From Flavobacterium cutihirudinis (GTDB lineage: Bacteria; Bacteroidota; Bacteroidia; Flavobacteriales; Flavobacteriaceae), in NCBI RefSeq assembly GCF_003385895.1, contig NZ_QRDQ01000010.1, forward strand, positions 1-64,000: a DNA stretch of 64,000 nt. Direction: 5' to 3'. Position numbers and translations under genes: made by a program. This document shows, piece after piece, positions 43,715 to 51,964 of the stretch. Numbering within the stretch: position 1 is the first letter of the stretch; every line of letters begins with the position of its first letter. Under the pieces are notes generated by a model. It was not told the origin of the DNA, ran no database searches, and saw only the letters and a program-made list of their open reading frames with translations.

Positions 43715-44344
43715 TCAGTTAATAAGTCGTTTAAGTTTACCGGGGCAGCCGCAAATTTTATTATCGGCGGTACCATAATATATATAGAGAAGGTCATCGA
43801 AAATAGCTGTTCCTGTTGAGGAAACAACATAATTTACGTAACCGGGTCGTTCGTAATATTCAGCTGGCGCAATTAGTGGTTTTGGTAGTCTTGTAATTGC
43901 TTTTACAGGATAATTAATATCCGTTTTGTGATCATATTTTGGTTTAATGATAATATGATCGGGTAGGTTCTTTAAATGCGCTTTCCAAAAAGCCTTTGTA
44001 AGTTCGGCTTTTTTTTCGAAAGAGACTATCTGAATTGAGGAAAATAATCTATGTAAAGCTATAAATTTTCCGTTAATTTTTTTCGGAAAAAAAACTACAT
44101 TTTTATTCCAAACATATAAATTTTTCTTAATTGTTGCTGTCAGCGTATAATTTCTTTTTTTGGCAGCACGATAGTACATTCGAATATTATTTCCATCTTG
44201 ATAAATAGCAGGATTTGCAACGAATAATTCTTCGAAATTTCTTCCAGTTTTCTCTAAAATTACGGCATGTTTTATAGCTGCTTCCATATCACTAATCATA
44301 TTTAGGTTAAAATTAGTTTGATAATCAAGCGATAATTGCTCCAA
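43715..44344 (-). pseudogene. GH130-family glycosidase/phosphorylase relative, internally deleted
   Basis: A 209-residue protein that matches three separate blocks of the GH130 (beta-mannoside phosphorylase) five-bladed propeller: an N-terminal block ending NIRMYYRAA (about 1-65), a central block WNKNVVFFPKKINGKFIALHR ... FWKAHLKNLPDHII (quoted cores; about 78-150), and the C-terminal block ITRLPKPLIAPAEYYERPGYVN... ending YIYYGTADNKI (about 160-205). Full-length members are about 300-350 residues. The region with the catalytic Asp (usual E-D-P-R segment) and the GGGxPPI...GWLLIYHG blade are missing, while the reading frame is preserved. I treat it as a degraded or repurposed, probably inactive enzyme. 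It precedes the GT4 gene. Confidence 0.7.
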
Positions 44345-44455
44345 TCAATCAAAAAATTAACTCAAAAACTTTTAAGTGGGAATTCTGTAAGCTTAAAAAC
44401 GGAATAATAAAAACCAGCACAAAGCTTTAATTTTCAATAGATTTTGAAAATTACT

Positions 44456-44920
44456 TTATCGGAAGGAATAATATTTTTTGGTTATAAAAGAAATTGGAAA
44501 ACCAACACAAAGAATTAAAATGACGATGGAAATAAGGAAAGGAAAATCCAAATGATTTTCTGGAATTCCAGGAAAGAAAATAGGTAAGATTATTAAATTC
44601 ATTATCAACCAAACAAAAATCCCATAAAAAAGACCTGAAAGGGCAGCATTTTTTTTAAGAAAAGGAAAATAGGGATAGATGACAAAATAAAACCACGCAA
44701 AGCTAAAGGCGATGAAATAATGCATACCTAATCCGAAGAATACCATTGAAAAATTTCCCGTATAAGCATCTTTTTTAAAAATAGCGCTTGCAATAGAGCG
44801 TAAAATTTTAGTGGGCGTTGTTTTATGAAGAATAAAAGCATAAACAGTAAATGCAGCAACAATATCCATCGTTCCCGCTACTAATCCTGATAAAAATACT
44901 GCACCGCCTTTTGATTTCAT
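44456..44920 (-). CDS. Small integral membrane protein, 154 aa
   Basis: About four transmembrane segments (around 8-28, 57-80, 90-112, 125-147). Features are GLVAGTMDIVAAFTVYAF at the start, SIASAIFKKDAYTG and YFIAFSFAWFYFVIYP. The pattern resembles the DUF1440/YagU-like family of small membrane proteins in Bacteroidota, but I am not certain of the name. Function unknown. It is the first of several small minus-strand genes that extend to 46547. Confidence 0.65.
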   Translation of the reverse strand: MKSKGGAVFLSGLVAGTMDIVAAFTVYAFILHKTTPTKILRSIASAIFKKDAYTGNFSMVFFGLGMHYFIAFSFAWFYFVIYPYFPFLKKNAALSGLFYGIFVWLIMNLIILPIFFPGIPENHLDFPFLISIVILILCVGFPISFITKKYYSFR

Positions 44921-44961
44921 ACGCTACTTTTTTGTTTAAGGGCAATTTTAAAAATATAAAT

Positions 44962-45471
44962 TTACGATTTATTTAAGTATTTATGAATGTTATTTAGTTG
45001 ATTTGTATGTCTTTGCGTATGAACAAGAGCAAAATTGATCCATTCGTAAATTGTAAATTTATCAAAACCGGGAACCTGAAAGTCCAAACAAGTTCGTGTT
45101 AAATCGTATTTTTCTGCCGATTCCAGTAATTCATTTTCGACCTGAAGTAATTTTGAAATCTGATTGTTTTTATTGTACTCTTTATTGTCAGGCAACAAAA
45201 ATTCGGGAGCATTCATTTTAATATTGAAGTTCAAAAAGAGATCATCAATTTCCTTAACTTTTTCATCTGGTTTTCGTTTTGTTTCTTCAGTATTGCCTGA
45301 AAAAAGTTTAGGATAACCGGAACAAGCCATTATGATATGTTGTGCAGTTTGTCCGCCAGTCCAGCTTCCCTGAAAAGGAATCGTATTTAATTCAGCATCA
45401 GAAAAAGAAGAAATTATTTTATATAATTCTTCGAAAGTGTCAACAATATTTTTTCGAGTTTCAGCTTTCAT
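44962..45471 (-). CDS. DinB family protein
   Basis: A 169-residue four-helix-bundle protein of the DinB/YfiT-like superfamily. The metal-binding pattern is present: His in TAQHIIMACSGY (about 45) and the C-terminal pair in HTQRHTNQL (about 151 and 155). Such proteins bind a divalent metal and include thiol S-transferases (for example bacillithiol-dependent ones). Flavobacteria use other thiols, so the substrate is open. Lies 17 bases downstream of a VOC-family gene in the same direction. Confidence 0.83.
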   Translation of the reverse strand: MKAETRKNIVDTFEELYKIISSFSDAELNTIPFQGSWTGGQTAQHIIMACSGYPKLFSGNTEETKRKPDEKVKEIDDLFLNFNIKMNAPEFLLPDNKEYNKNNQISKLLQVENELLESAEKYDLTRTCLDFQVPGFDKFTIYEWINFALVHTQRHTNQLNNIHKYLNKS

Positions 45472-45488
45472 AGTGTGTATTTAAAAGT

Positions 45489-45866
45489 TTATTCTTGCAC
45501 CGAAGTAATCCACCAGACATTTCCAAAGGGATCTGTTACACCACAGGTTCTTCCATAATCCTGATCGCTTAAACCCATTAAAGAACTGGCTCCGTGTTCG
45601 ATGGCTTTTTTATAGGTTTCATCGGCATTGGGTACATATACAAATAAATTTGCGGTTTGTTTTCCCCAATCGGTTATTTCATCCGTAATCATTATTGTGC
45701 TGCCGTTCAAAGTAATTTCGGCATGCATAATGCTTCCGTCATCGCGAATAGATTTCGTATTGGTTTCTGAAGCTCCAAAAACATTTTTTGTAAAATCTAT
45801 AAATTTTGATGCGCCCTTTAAAATTAAATAAGGCATTATTGTTTGGTGTTCTGCAGGAATATTCAT
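45489..45866 (-). CDS. VOC family protein (PhnB/glyoxalase-like)
   Basis: A 125-residue vicinal-oxygen-chelate protein with two beta-alpha-beta-beta-beta modules: TIMPYLILKGASKFIDFTKNVFGA (core YLILKGASKFIDF) at the start and RTCGVTDPFGNVWWIT at the end, the PhnB-type signature. Proteins of this subgroup bind metals or small ligands, and few have known reactions. It is placed 17 bases upstream of the DinB-like gene, a pairing seen often for small stress or resistance proteins. Confidence 0.85.
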   Translation of the reverse strand: MNIPAEHQTIMPYLILKGASKFIDFTKNVFGASETNTKSIRDDGSIMHAEITLNGSTIMITDEITDWGKQTANLFVYVPNADETYKKAIEHGASSLMGLSDQDYGRTCGVTDPFGNVWWITSVQE

Positions 45867-45944
45867 TTTGTAAGATTTTAATATTTAGTATTCTAAAATT
45901 ACAATTTTAATTTTTAATATTCTGTTAATCAGTTGAATGACTTT

Positions 45945-46154
45945 TTAGGGTAACACTTCACAATGAAAGCCATACGAGTTTACGAGTTCAATTATACTGT
46001 TATTGCAGATGTGAGAAGAATGAATACGAAGAATCTTGTCGCAATCTTCAAGATCGAAGTTTATGGAACTGTTAGGAAAATGTTCAAGAAGTTTTTCTAC
46101 AATCATTACTGATTGACCGACTTCCTGAACATTTGTTTTGAAAACTTCTATCAT
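45945..46154 (-). CDS. HMA-like small hypothetical protein, 69 aa
   Basis: A 69-residue soluble protein with beta-alpha-beta character: MIEVFKTNVQEVGQSVMIVEKLL, SINFDLEDCDKILRI, IIELVNSYGFHCEVLP. The ferredoxin-like order resembles heavy-metal-associated domains, but the CxxC motif is absent. Such copper-chaperone-like proteins without CxxC are common hypothetical genes in Flavobacteria. Lies 12 bases after a DoxX gene. Confidence 0.65.
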   Translation of the reverse strand: MIEVFKTNVQEVGQSVMIVEKLLEHFPNSSINFDLEDCDKILRIHSSHICNNSIIELVNSYGFHCEVLP

Positions 46155-46166
46155 TTTTTTGTTTGT

Positions 46167-46547
46167 TTAGAGCGCGATGTTTTTGTAACGCTCAATTTTA
46201 TGATAGTAGATATAAGAAATTGCCAAAATCAAGAAAATGATTAGTGGAAAAAAGCTCTGAAAACCAACGCCATCAACAACAAAATGACTAATTGAGGCAA
46301 ATATAAAATCGAATCCAAATCCGGCGTAAGCCCATTCTTTTACATTTTTAGGAATTTGTGGAATAACCAAAATCAAAACTCCAAGAATTTTGAAAACAAC
46401 AAGTGCATTTCCGAAATACTCCGGATAACCCAAATGCCTAATTCCTTCTTTGGCTAATTCTGTCTGCGAAGTCAAAGCCGGCATAACGCCTTCAAATAAG
46501 AAAATAATAATTGTGGTCGTCCAAAAAATAATTTTTGCTTTTTTCAT
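46167..46547 (-). CDS. DoxX-like membrane protein
   Basis: A protein of 126 residues with four transmembrane segments. The DoxX-like features are the first helix IIFWTTTIIIFLFEGVMPAL, then HLGYPEYFGNALVVFKILGVLIL and WAYAGFGFDFIFASISHFVVDG. Start chosen at ATG 46547; the frame stays open further upstream, but that part lies in repeat DNA and is not coding. Members of this group have loosely defined roles in redox or oxidative stress. Confidence 0.8.
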   Translation of the reverse strand: MKKAKIIFWTTTIIIFLFEGVMPALTSQTELAKEGIRHLGYPEYFGNALVVFKILGVLILVIPQIPKNVKEWAYAGFGFDFIFASISHFVVDGVGFQSFFPLIIFLILAISYIYYHKIERYKNIAL

Positions 46548-46713
46548 GTGGTTTAATTTTAAATAGTTATTAGTTAATGTATTACAAATGTACAATTCTA
46601 GTTTTTGTAAGAAATACGTATTTACGACTATTTTAGGGGCATTTGAGACAAGATTTATTTTAATTGTGAATTGTGAATTGTGAATTTTGGTGCCTATTAA
46701 ACGGTTTGTCATC

Positions 46714-46813
46714 CTGAGCGTCCCGAGGCTTCGGGAGAAGGACCGCATAGAAGTTCCGCAAAGATTGTCGATTTTAATTGCGTGGGCTTCTCCCGAAGCC
46801 TCGGGACGCTCAG
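46714..46813. repeat. Long inverted repeat with GC-rich palindromes
   Basis: Arms of 27 bases, 46714-46740 and 46787-46813, are perfect reverse complements (core CTGAGCGTCCCGAGGC). Each contains a TCCCGA...TCGGGA palindrome. The 46-base loop contains CCGCATAGAAGTTCCGC and GCAAAGATTGTCGATT, also part of a dispersed repeat. Confidence 0.9.
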
Positions 46814-46839
46814 CCTGACACAAAGTGAGAATAAAAAAG

Positions 46840-46928
46840 CTCTCGCAGATTACACAGATAAAAAAATCCTCTGAATCTGTGTAATCAGTGGCATAAAAAA
46901 TCTGTTCAATCTGCAAAATCTGCGAGAG
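46840..46928. repeat. Nested inverted repeat CTCTCGCAGATT
   Basis: Outer arms CTCTCGCAGATT (46840-46851) and AATCTGCGAGAG (46917-46928), with the inner pair GATTACACAGA (46848-46858) / TCTGTGTAATC (46876-46886). Likely a hairpin ending the TolC-like transcript region or a dispersed repeat. Confidence 0.75.
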
Positions 46929-47046
46929 ACTTAAAAAAACTTCGGGTCCTAGCGCCTTCGTGGCAAAAAACTAAAAAACGCCATGAAACCCAAAGGTCGC
47001 ACAGCGTTTTCATCTCAAAAAATAAATAATTAACGGGTATTGGGTA

Positions 47047-48465
47047 TTATTTCCAGCCTCCGCCTAGAGCGCGGTACAATTCAGTGTTAGCTGTAAGTTG
47101 TTGTCTTTTAATGTCTGCCAGTTCAAGTTCGCTTTGTAATAAATTCGCTTGCGCTGTTAAAACTTCAAGATATTCTGCCATACCGTTTTTGAATAACAAG
47201 TTGGCATTTTTGATTGCCTGCTGTAATGTTTTTACTTTTTCCTGAAGAAAAGTTTCCTGTTGTTGTAATTTCTCAGTAACCACTAAAGCATTTGCAACTT
47301 CGCTAACTGCAATCAAAACCGATTGTCTAAAATTTAAAACTGCTTTTTCTCTTTCAGCAACAGCAATATTGTATTGTGTTTTCAGTTTTTTATTGTTCAA
47401 TAAAGGCTGTGTTAAACCGCCAGCAACCGTTCCAAACAATGAAGCTGGAATGTTGAACCAAGAACTTGTTTCAAAAGAATTCACGCCGCCTTGCGCTGTA
47501 ATTCGAAGCGCAGGATATAAATCTGCTTTTGTAATTCCAACATTGGCATTGGCAATTTTCAACTCTAATTCGGCGCTTTTAACATCAGGTCTTCTGCTTA
47601 CTAATGAAGACGGAATTCCGACACTAGCATTGTTTTTAATTTCAATGGCACTTAATGTTGTCGTTCTTTCTTTCGAACTCGGAAAAGAACCTGTCAAAAC
47701 ACTCAAAGCATTTTCCTGAATCGCAATATTTTGTTCTAATAACGGAATCAGTTGCGCTGAGTTTAATTTTTGTGCCTCAGATTGTTGAATCGCCAATGAA
47801 GTAGCCTGACCAGCATCATATTTTAATTTGATAATATTGGTTGTACTATCATTTAAGCGAAGATTTTGTCTGGCAATATCCAATTGAGCATCAAGCATTA
47901 AAAGGTTATAATAACCGCTTGAAACATTGGCTACAATATTAGTCTGCAAAGCTTTTTTTACTTCAGCCGACTGAAGATATTCTGCAAAAGCGCCTTTTTT
48001 CTGATTTTTGATTTTTCCCCAAATATCAGCTTCCCAAGAAAGTGTAGCGCCGGCAGAATAATCATCAATATGTTTTTGACCTAAAGCCTGATTCAGATTC
48101 ATTCCTGTAAAACTATTGTCAGACGGATTGCTTGAACTTGCATTTACAAACAAGTTTACTTGCGGTACATTTCCCCATTTTGACTGAGTAAATCGGTATT
48201 GAGCGATTTCGATATTTTTTGTTGCAATCTGCAAATCGTTATTTCTCGCAATAGCGCTGTCGATCAGTTTTACTATATCTTTTTCAGTATAGTAGTTTTT
48301 CCATTCCAAATCGCCAATGCTTGCAGTATCACTCGAAACCGATGCATTCCTGAAATTCTCAGGAAGTGCATCTTTTGGAGTTTCAATATCCTTCGAAACT
48401 TTACAGGATATTAAAGTCGTGATCAGAATGGCGAAGGTCACGATTTTGGTTATATGATTTTTCAT
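47047..48465 (-). CDS. TolC/NodT-type efflux outer membrane factor
   Basis: A 472-residue lipoprotein (lipobox TLISC, Cys about 21) of the OprM/NodT group. Two duplicated OEP domains form the coiled barrel. Visible features are the N-terminal APxxLPENFRNA-like start (DALPENFRNAS), NNDLQIATKNIEIAQYRF, VNLFVNASSSNPS, WEADIWGKIKNQKKGAFAE (W-E-x-D-x-W-G motif) and, in the second half, SLVSRRPDVKSAELELKIANANVG. It is the outer membrane channel of the RND pump encoded upstream on the same strand. Confidence 0.93.
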   Translation of the reverse strand: MKNHITKIVTFAILITTLISCKVSKDIETPKDALPENFRNASVSSDTASIGDLEWKNYYTEKDIVKLIDSAIARNNDLQIATKNIEIAQYRFTQSKWGNVPQVNLFVNASSSNPSDNSFTGMNLNQALGQKHIDDYSAGATLSWEADIWGKIKNQKKGAFAEYLQSAEVKKALQTNIVANVSSGYYNLLMLDAQLDIARQNLRLNDSTTNIIKLKYDAGQATSLAIQQSEAQKLNSAQLIPLLEQNIAIQENALSVLTGSFPSSKERTTTLSAIEIKNNASVGIPSSLVSRRPDVKSAELELKIANANVGITKADLYPALRITAQGGVNSFETSSWFNIPASLFGTVAGGLTQPLLNNKKLKTQYNIAVAEREKAVLNFRQSVLIAVSEVANALVVTEKLQQQETFLQEKVKTLQQAIKNANLLFKNGMAEYLEVLTAQANLLQSELELADIKRQQLTANTELYRALGGGWK

Positions 48466-48670
48466 TTAGTCTTTTTATTAATTTTCTTTATCCGTTGGGT
48501 ATAGTTTTTAAACACATAGAAACATAGTTTTTTGAGGATTTAAAAAAGGCGTTTCACTTATTTTAGATACACATAGTTTTGTATGTGTTGAAACTAGTTT
48601 CTTTTATTCTCTTTTTTCGAAATAAGAAATGTATGTCTCTATGTGTTAAAATATTTTTTTTTCCAAAGGG
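48466..48670. other. Gap between the RND micro-ORF and the TolC gene
   Basis: About 200 bases of intergenic DNA with ACACATAGAAACATAG words and the inverted pair ACACATAG / CTATGTGT (around 48511 and 48635), and the hairpin ACACATAGTTTTGTATGTGT near 48570. No gene seen. The hairpins may tune TolC expression relative to the pump. Confidence 0.55.
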
Positions 48671-48784
48671 TTAAATTTCTGTACAAGTATCTTTTCTAGT
48701 TTCAAGATCTTTTGAGATTCTGTACGATATATATCCGATGCCAAATATGATGGCAACAAGAATGGTTGTGATATAGTTTTCCAT
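48671..48784 (-). CDS. Single-TM micro-protein (37 aa) in the RND operon
   Basis: A 37-residue peptide with an N-terminal transmembrane segment ITTILVAIIFGIGYISY (about 5-21) and a charged C-terminal tail (RISKDLETRKDTCTEI). Its ATG lies 3 bases downstream of the stop codon of the RND permease gene (ends 48788), the spacing of an operon member. Position and architecture are like AcrZ (a small helix that binds AcrB in enterobacteria), though the sequence is not recognisably related. It is too short for ordinary gene callers and is probably unannotated. Confidence 0.65.
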   Translation of the reverse strand: MENYITTILVAIIFGIGYISYRISKDLETRKDTCTEI

Positions 48785-48787
48785 TTG

Positions 48788-51700
48788 TTATTTTTCTTCG
48801 TTATGAATTACGGCAACTGGTTTTCCAGAAACCTTTTCTTGTAAATGTTGGAAGATGATGAATAAGACAGGGATGATGAACAAACCTAGAATTACTCCTG
48901 AAATCATACCTCCGGCGGCACCAATACTAATAGAGTGGTTACCTTGAGCTGATGGTCCTGTGGCACTCATCATTGGTATTAAACCTACGATAAAGGCTAG
49001 TGACGTCATGATAATTGGTCGTAAACGTAATTTGGCAGCATCGATTGAAGCTCGAATTAACGCTTGTCCCGATTTTCGTTTCTGGACGGCAAATTCGACG
49101 ATCAGAATGGCATTTTTGGCGAGCAGACCAATTAACATTACCAATGCAACTTGTACATAAATGTTATTTTCAATTCCGGTCAAGCCGATTGCCACAAATA
49201 CTCCAAAAATACCTGCAGGGATTGATAAGATTACCGCCAAAGGCAAAATGTAACTTTCGTACTGTGCAGCAAGTAGGAAATAAACGAATATCAAACACAG
49301 TAAGAATATAGTTGCCGATTGCCCTCCGGAAGAAATCTCCTCACGAGTTTGGCCCGAGAATTCAAACCCGTAACCTGCAGGTAATTGTTGTGCTGCTACT
49401 TCTTCAATTGCTTTAATGGCATCTCCGGAACTAAATCCTGGTTTCGGAATCGCATTAATAGAAATTGAGTTAAATAAATTATATCTAGAAGCGGTTTCAG
49501 AACCGTAAATACGAGTTAGTTTTACTAAAGTATTTATTGGCACCATTTCGCCTGTTTTGTTTTTTACAAAAACTCTATCAATTGCTGTTGGATCTGCTCT
49601 GTCTTCGATATCAGCCTGAACTACAACTCGGTAATATTTACCAAATCTGTTGAAATCAGATGCTTGCGCACTACCGAAATAAGCCTGCATGGTTTGTAAA
49701 ATGTCTTTTACATTAACGCCCAATTGATTCGCTTTTTCGTCATTAACTTCCAATTGCAATTGTGGATAATCAGCTTTGAAAGAGGTAAAGGCAACTGCAA
49801 TTTCTGGACGTTTCATTAATTCGCCGATAAAGTTTTGAGAAATTCCACTGAATTTATCCAGTTTTCCTCCAGTTTTATCTTGTAGAACCAAATCTAAAGC
49901 CTCAACGTTACTAAATCCAGGAACAGTTGGGAAACTGAACACGAAGAAACTTCCGCCAGAAATTGAACCTAGTTTTCCACGAACCTGGTTCATGATTTCG
50001 TCAATATTTTTAACATCACCACGTTCTTCGTTTGGTTTAAGCAATACGAATACAACTGCTGATGATGGACTCGTCGAATTTGTCAATAAGTTGAAACCTG
50101 AAATCGCTGTAACGAATCTTGAAGCATCTAAACCTCTTAAAGTATTTTCAGCTTCCGTCATTACTTTCTGAGTTCCGTCTAATGATGTTCCAGATGGCGT
50201 ATTTACTGCAATCGCAATAAATCCTTGATCTTCTGTTGGAATAAACCCTGCAGGAGTTGTTTTAACCATTACAACAGTTGCTACAACAATTAATGCTAAT
50301 CCGCCCATACTCAACCATTTTCTTCTGATTAAGAATTTAAGTCCGCCAACATAACGGTTTGTCAATGATTCAAAACTGCTGTTGAAAGCGGTAAAGAATT
50401 TCTCTTTAAATCCTTTTTTCTGATAAGGTGCATCATGATCATGAGCTCCGTGATTATCTTTTAAGAATAATGCTGCAAGCGCCGGACTCAATGTTAAGGC
50501 ATTTACTGCCGAAATTACAATTGCAATCGCCATCGTAAAGGCAAACTGACGATAGAAAACTCCTGTTGAGCCTTCCATAAAACCAACCGGCAGGAATACA
50601 GCAGCCATTACCAGCGTAATCGAGATAATAGCACCCGTTATTTCGTGCATTGCTTCATGGGTTGCGATTTTTGGAGACAAACGTTTGTGCTCCATTTTCG
50701 CATGTACCGCTTCGACTACCACAATGGCATCATCGACCACAATACCAATCGCCAGAATTAATGCGAAAAGCGTTAAAAGGTTGATCGAAAATCCGAATAA
50801 CTGCATGAAGAAGAACGTTCCTAAAATTGCTACAGGTACAGCAATAGCCGGGATTAATGTTGATCTAAAATCTTGCAAGAAGATAAATACCACAATAAAT
50901 ACCAGTATAAAAGCTTCTAATAATGTATGCTCAACTTGTTCGATAGATTGGTCTAGAGATACTTTTGTACTATAGAAAATATTGTGTTTTATGCCTTTTG
51001 GAAAATCTTTAGAAGCCTTTTCCATCATTTTGTTAATGGCAATCTGAATATCATTTGAGTTCGATCCAGCCAACTGAATTACCCCAATTACAATTCCTTT
51101 TTTACCATTTAAACGCGTTAAACTGTTATAAGAATAAGCACCAAGTTCAACTCTCGCTACATCTTTTAAGCGAAGTACTGAACCATCAGGATTAGAGCGA
51201 ATGGCAATATTTTGATAATCTTCAGGTTTGGTTAATTTCCCTTTGTATTTAATAACGTATTCAAAAACTTCTTTGCTTCGCTCTCCAAATTTCCCTGGTG
51301 CCGCTTCCAAACTTTTGTCTTGAATCGCACCCATAACTTCGCTTGGCGTTACTTTATAAGTTGACATTTGTGTTGGATTTAACCAAACACGCATAGAGTA
51401 ATCTTTTACACCACCAAAAATACTGGCAGAACCTACACCCGGAATACGTTTTAGTTCCGGAATAATATTAATCTGTGCATAGTTGGCAACAAACGTCTGA
51501 TCGTATTTTGCTTCATCATCGGTGTACATACCAATTGCCATGATGAAACTGTTTTGTTGTTTCGCCGTAACAATACCTTGCTGTACAACCTCCGCAGGCA
51601 ATTGACTTGTCGCTTGAGCAACTCTGTTTTGAACGTTTACAGCAGCTTGGTCGGCATCAGTTCCCAGTTTAAAGAAAACTGTAATAGCCAAAGTACCGTC

Positions 51701-51952
51701 GTTACTCGCTGTAGAACTCATGTACGTCATGTTTTCTACACCGTTTATAGATTCTTCGATAGAAGGTGCCACAGAACGTAAAACCGTTTCTGCGTTGGCT
51801 CCCGGATATACCGCCGTTACCAAAACCGATGGAGGCGCAATATCAGGAAACTGTTGTAAAGGCAGTTTAGTTAAACCCAATACCCCCAGAATTACCAATA
51901 AAATGGAAATTACGGTTGCCAGTACAGGTCTTTGTATAAATATTTTGAACAT
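48788..51952 (-). CDS. RND multidrug efflux permease (HAE1 family)
   Basis: A 1054-residue AcrB/MexB-type proton-driven transporter. It starts MFKIFIQRPVLATVIS and has twelve TM helices plus two large periplasmic loops. The proton relay is intact: double aspartate in ILAIGIVVDDAIVVVEAVH (about 405-408) and the TM10 lysine in LIGLLAKNAILIVEFA. The HAE1 signatures GVKDYSMRVWLNP and FGFSINLLTLFALILAIG are present. It pairs with the adaptor upstream and the TolC factor downstream. Confidence 0.97.
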   Translation of the reverse strand: MFKIFIQRPVLATVISILLVILGVLGLTKLPLQQFPDIAPPSVLVTAVYPGANAETVLRSVAPSIEESINGVENMTYMSSTASNDGTLAITVFFKLGTDADQAAVNVQNRVAQATSQLPAEVVQQGIVTAKQQNSFIMAIGMYTDDEAKYDQTFVANYAQINIIPELKRIPGVGSASIFGGVKDYSMRVWLNPTQMSTYKVTPSEVMGAIQDKSLEAAPGKFGERSKEVFEYVIKYKGKLTKPEDYQNIAIRSNPDGSVLRLKDVARVELGAYSYNSLTRLNGKKGIVIGVIQLAGSNSNDIQIAINKMMEKASKDFPKGIKHNIFYSTKVSLDQSIEQVEHTLLEAFILVFIVVFIFLQDFRSTLIPAIAVPVAILGTFFFMQLFGFSINLLTLFALILAIGIVVDDAIVVVEAVHAKMEHKRLSPKIATHEAMHEITGAIISITLVMAAVFLPVGFMEGSTGVFYRQFAFTMAIAIVISAVNALTLSPALAALFLKDNHGAHDHDAPYQKKGFKEKFFTAFNSSFESLTNRYVGGLKFLIRRKWLSMGGLALIVVATVVMVKTTPAGFIPTEDQGFIAIAVNTPSGTSLDGTQKVMTEAENTLRGLDASRFVTAISGFNLLTNSTSPSSAVVFVLLKPNEERGDVKNIDEIMNQVRGKLGSISGGSFFVFSFPTVPGFSNVEALDLVLQDKTGGKLDKFSGISQNFIGELMKRPEIAVAFTSFKADYPQLQLEVNDEKANQLGVNVKDILQTMQAYFGSAQASDFNRFGKYYRVVVQADIEDRADPTAIDRVFVKNKTGEMVPINTLVKLTRIYGSETASRYNLFNSISINAIPKPGFSSGDAIKAIEEVAAQQLPAGYGFEFSGQTREEISSGGQSATIFLLCLIFVYFLLAAQYESYILPLAVILSIPAGIFGVFVAIGLTGIENNIYVQVALVMLIGLLAKNAILIVEFAVQKRKSGQALIRASIDAAKLRLRPIIMTSLAFIVGLIPMMSATGPSAQGNHSISIGAAGGMISGVILGLFIIPVLFIIFQHLQEKVSGKPVAVIHNEEK

Positions 51953-51964
51953 TGTCTTTTATAA

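Larger units (their letters stand above)
46548..47046. other. Intergenic repeat region
   Basis: No gene. It contains a 27-bp inverted repeat around GTCCCGAGGC palindromes (46714-46740 / 46787-46813), the CTCTCGCAGATT hairpin (46840-46928), and GCAAAGATTGTCGATT, a word shared with 61962. Spurious open frames run through it. Confidence 0.7.

Noticed and set aside
46548..46916. N-terminal extension of the DoxX-like gene
   Set aside because: It passes through dispersed repeats and palindromes; ATG 46547 gives the normal family start.
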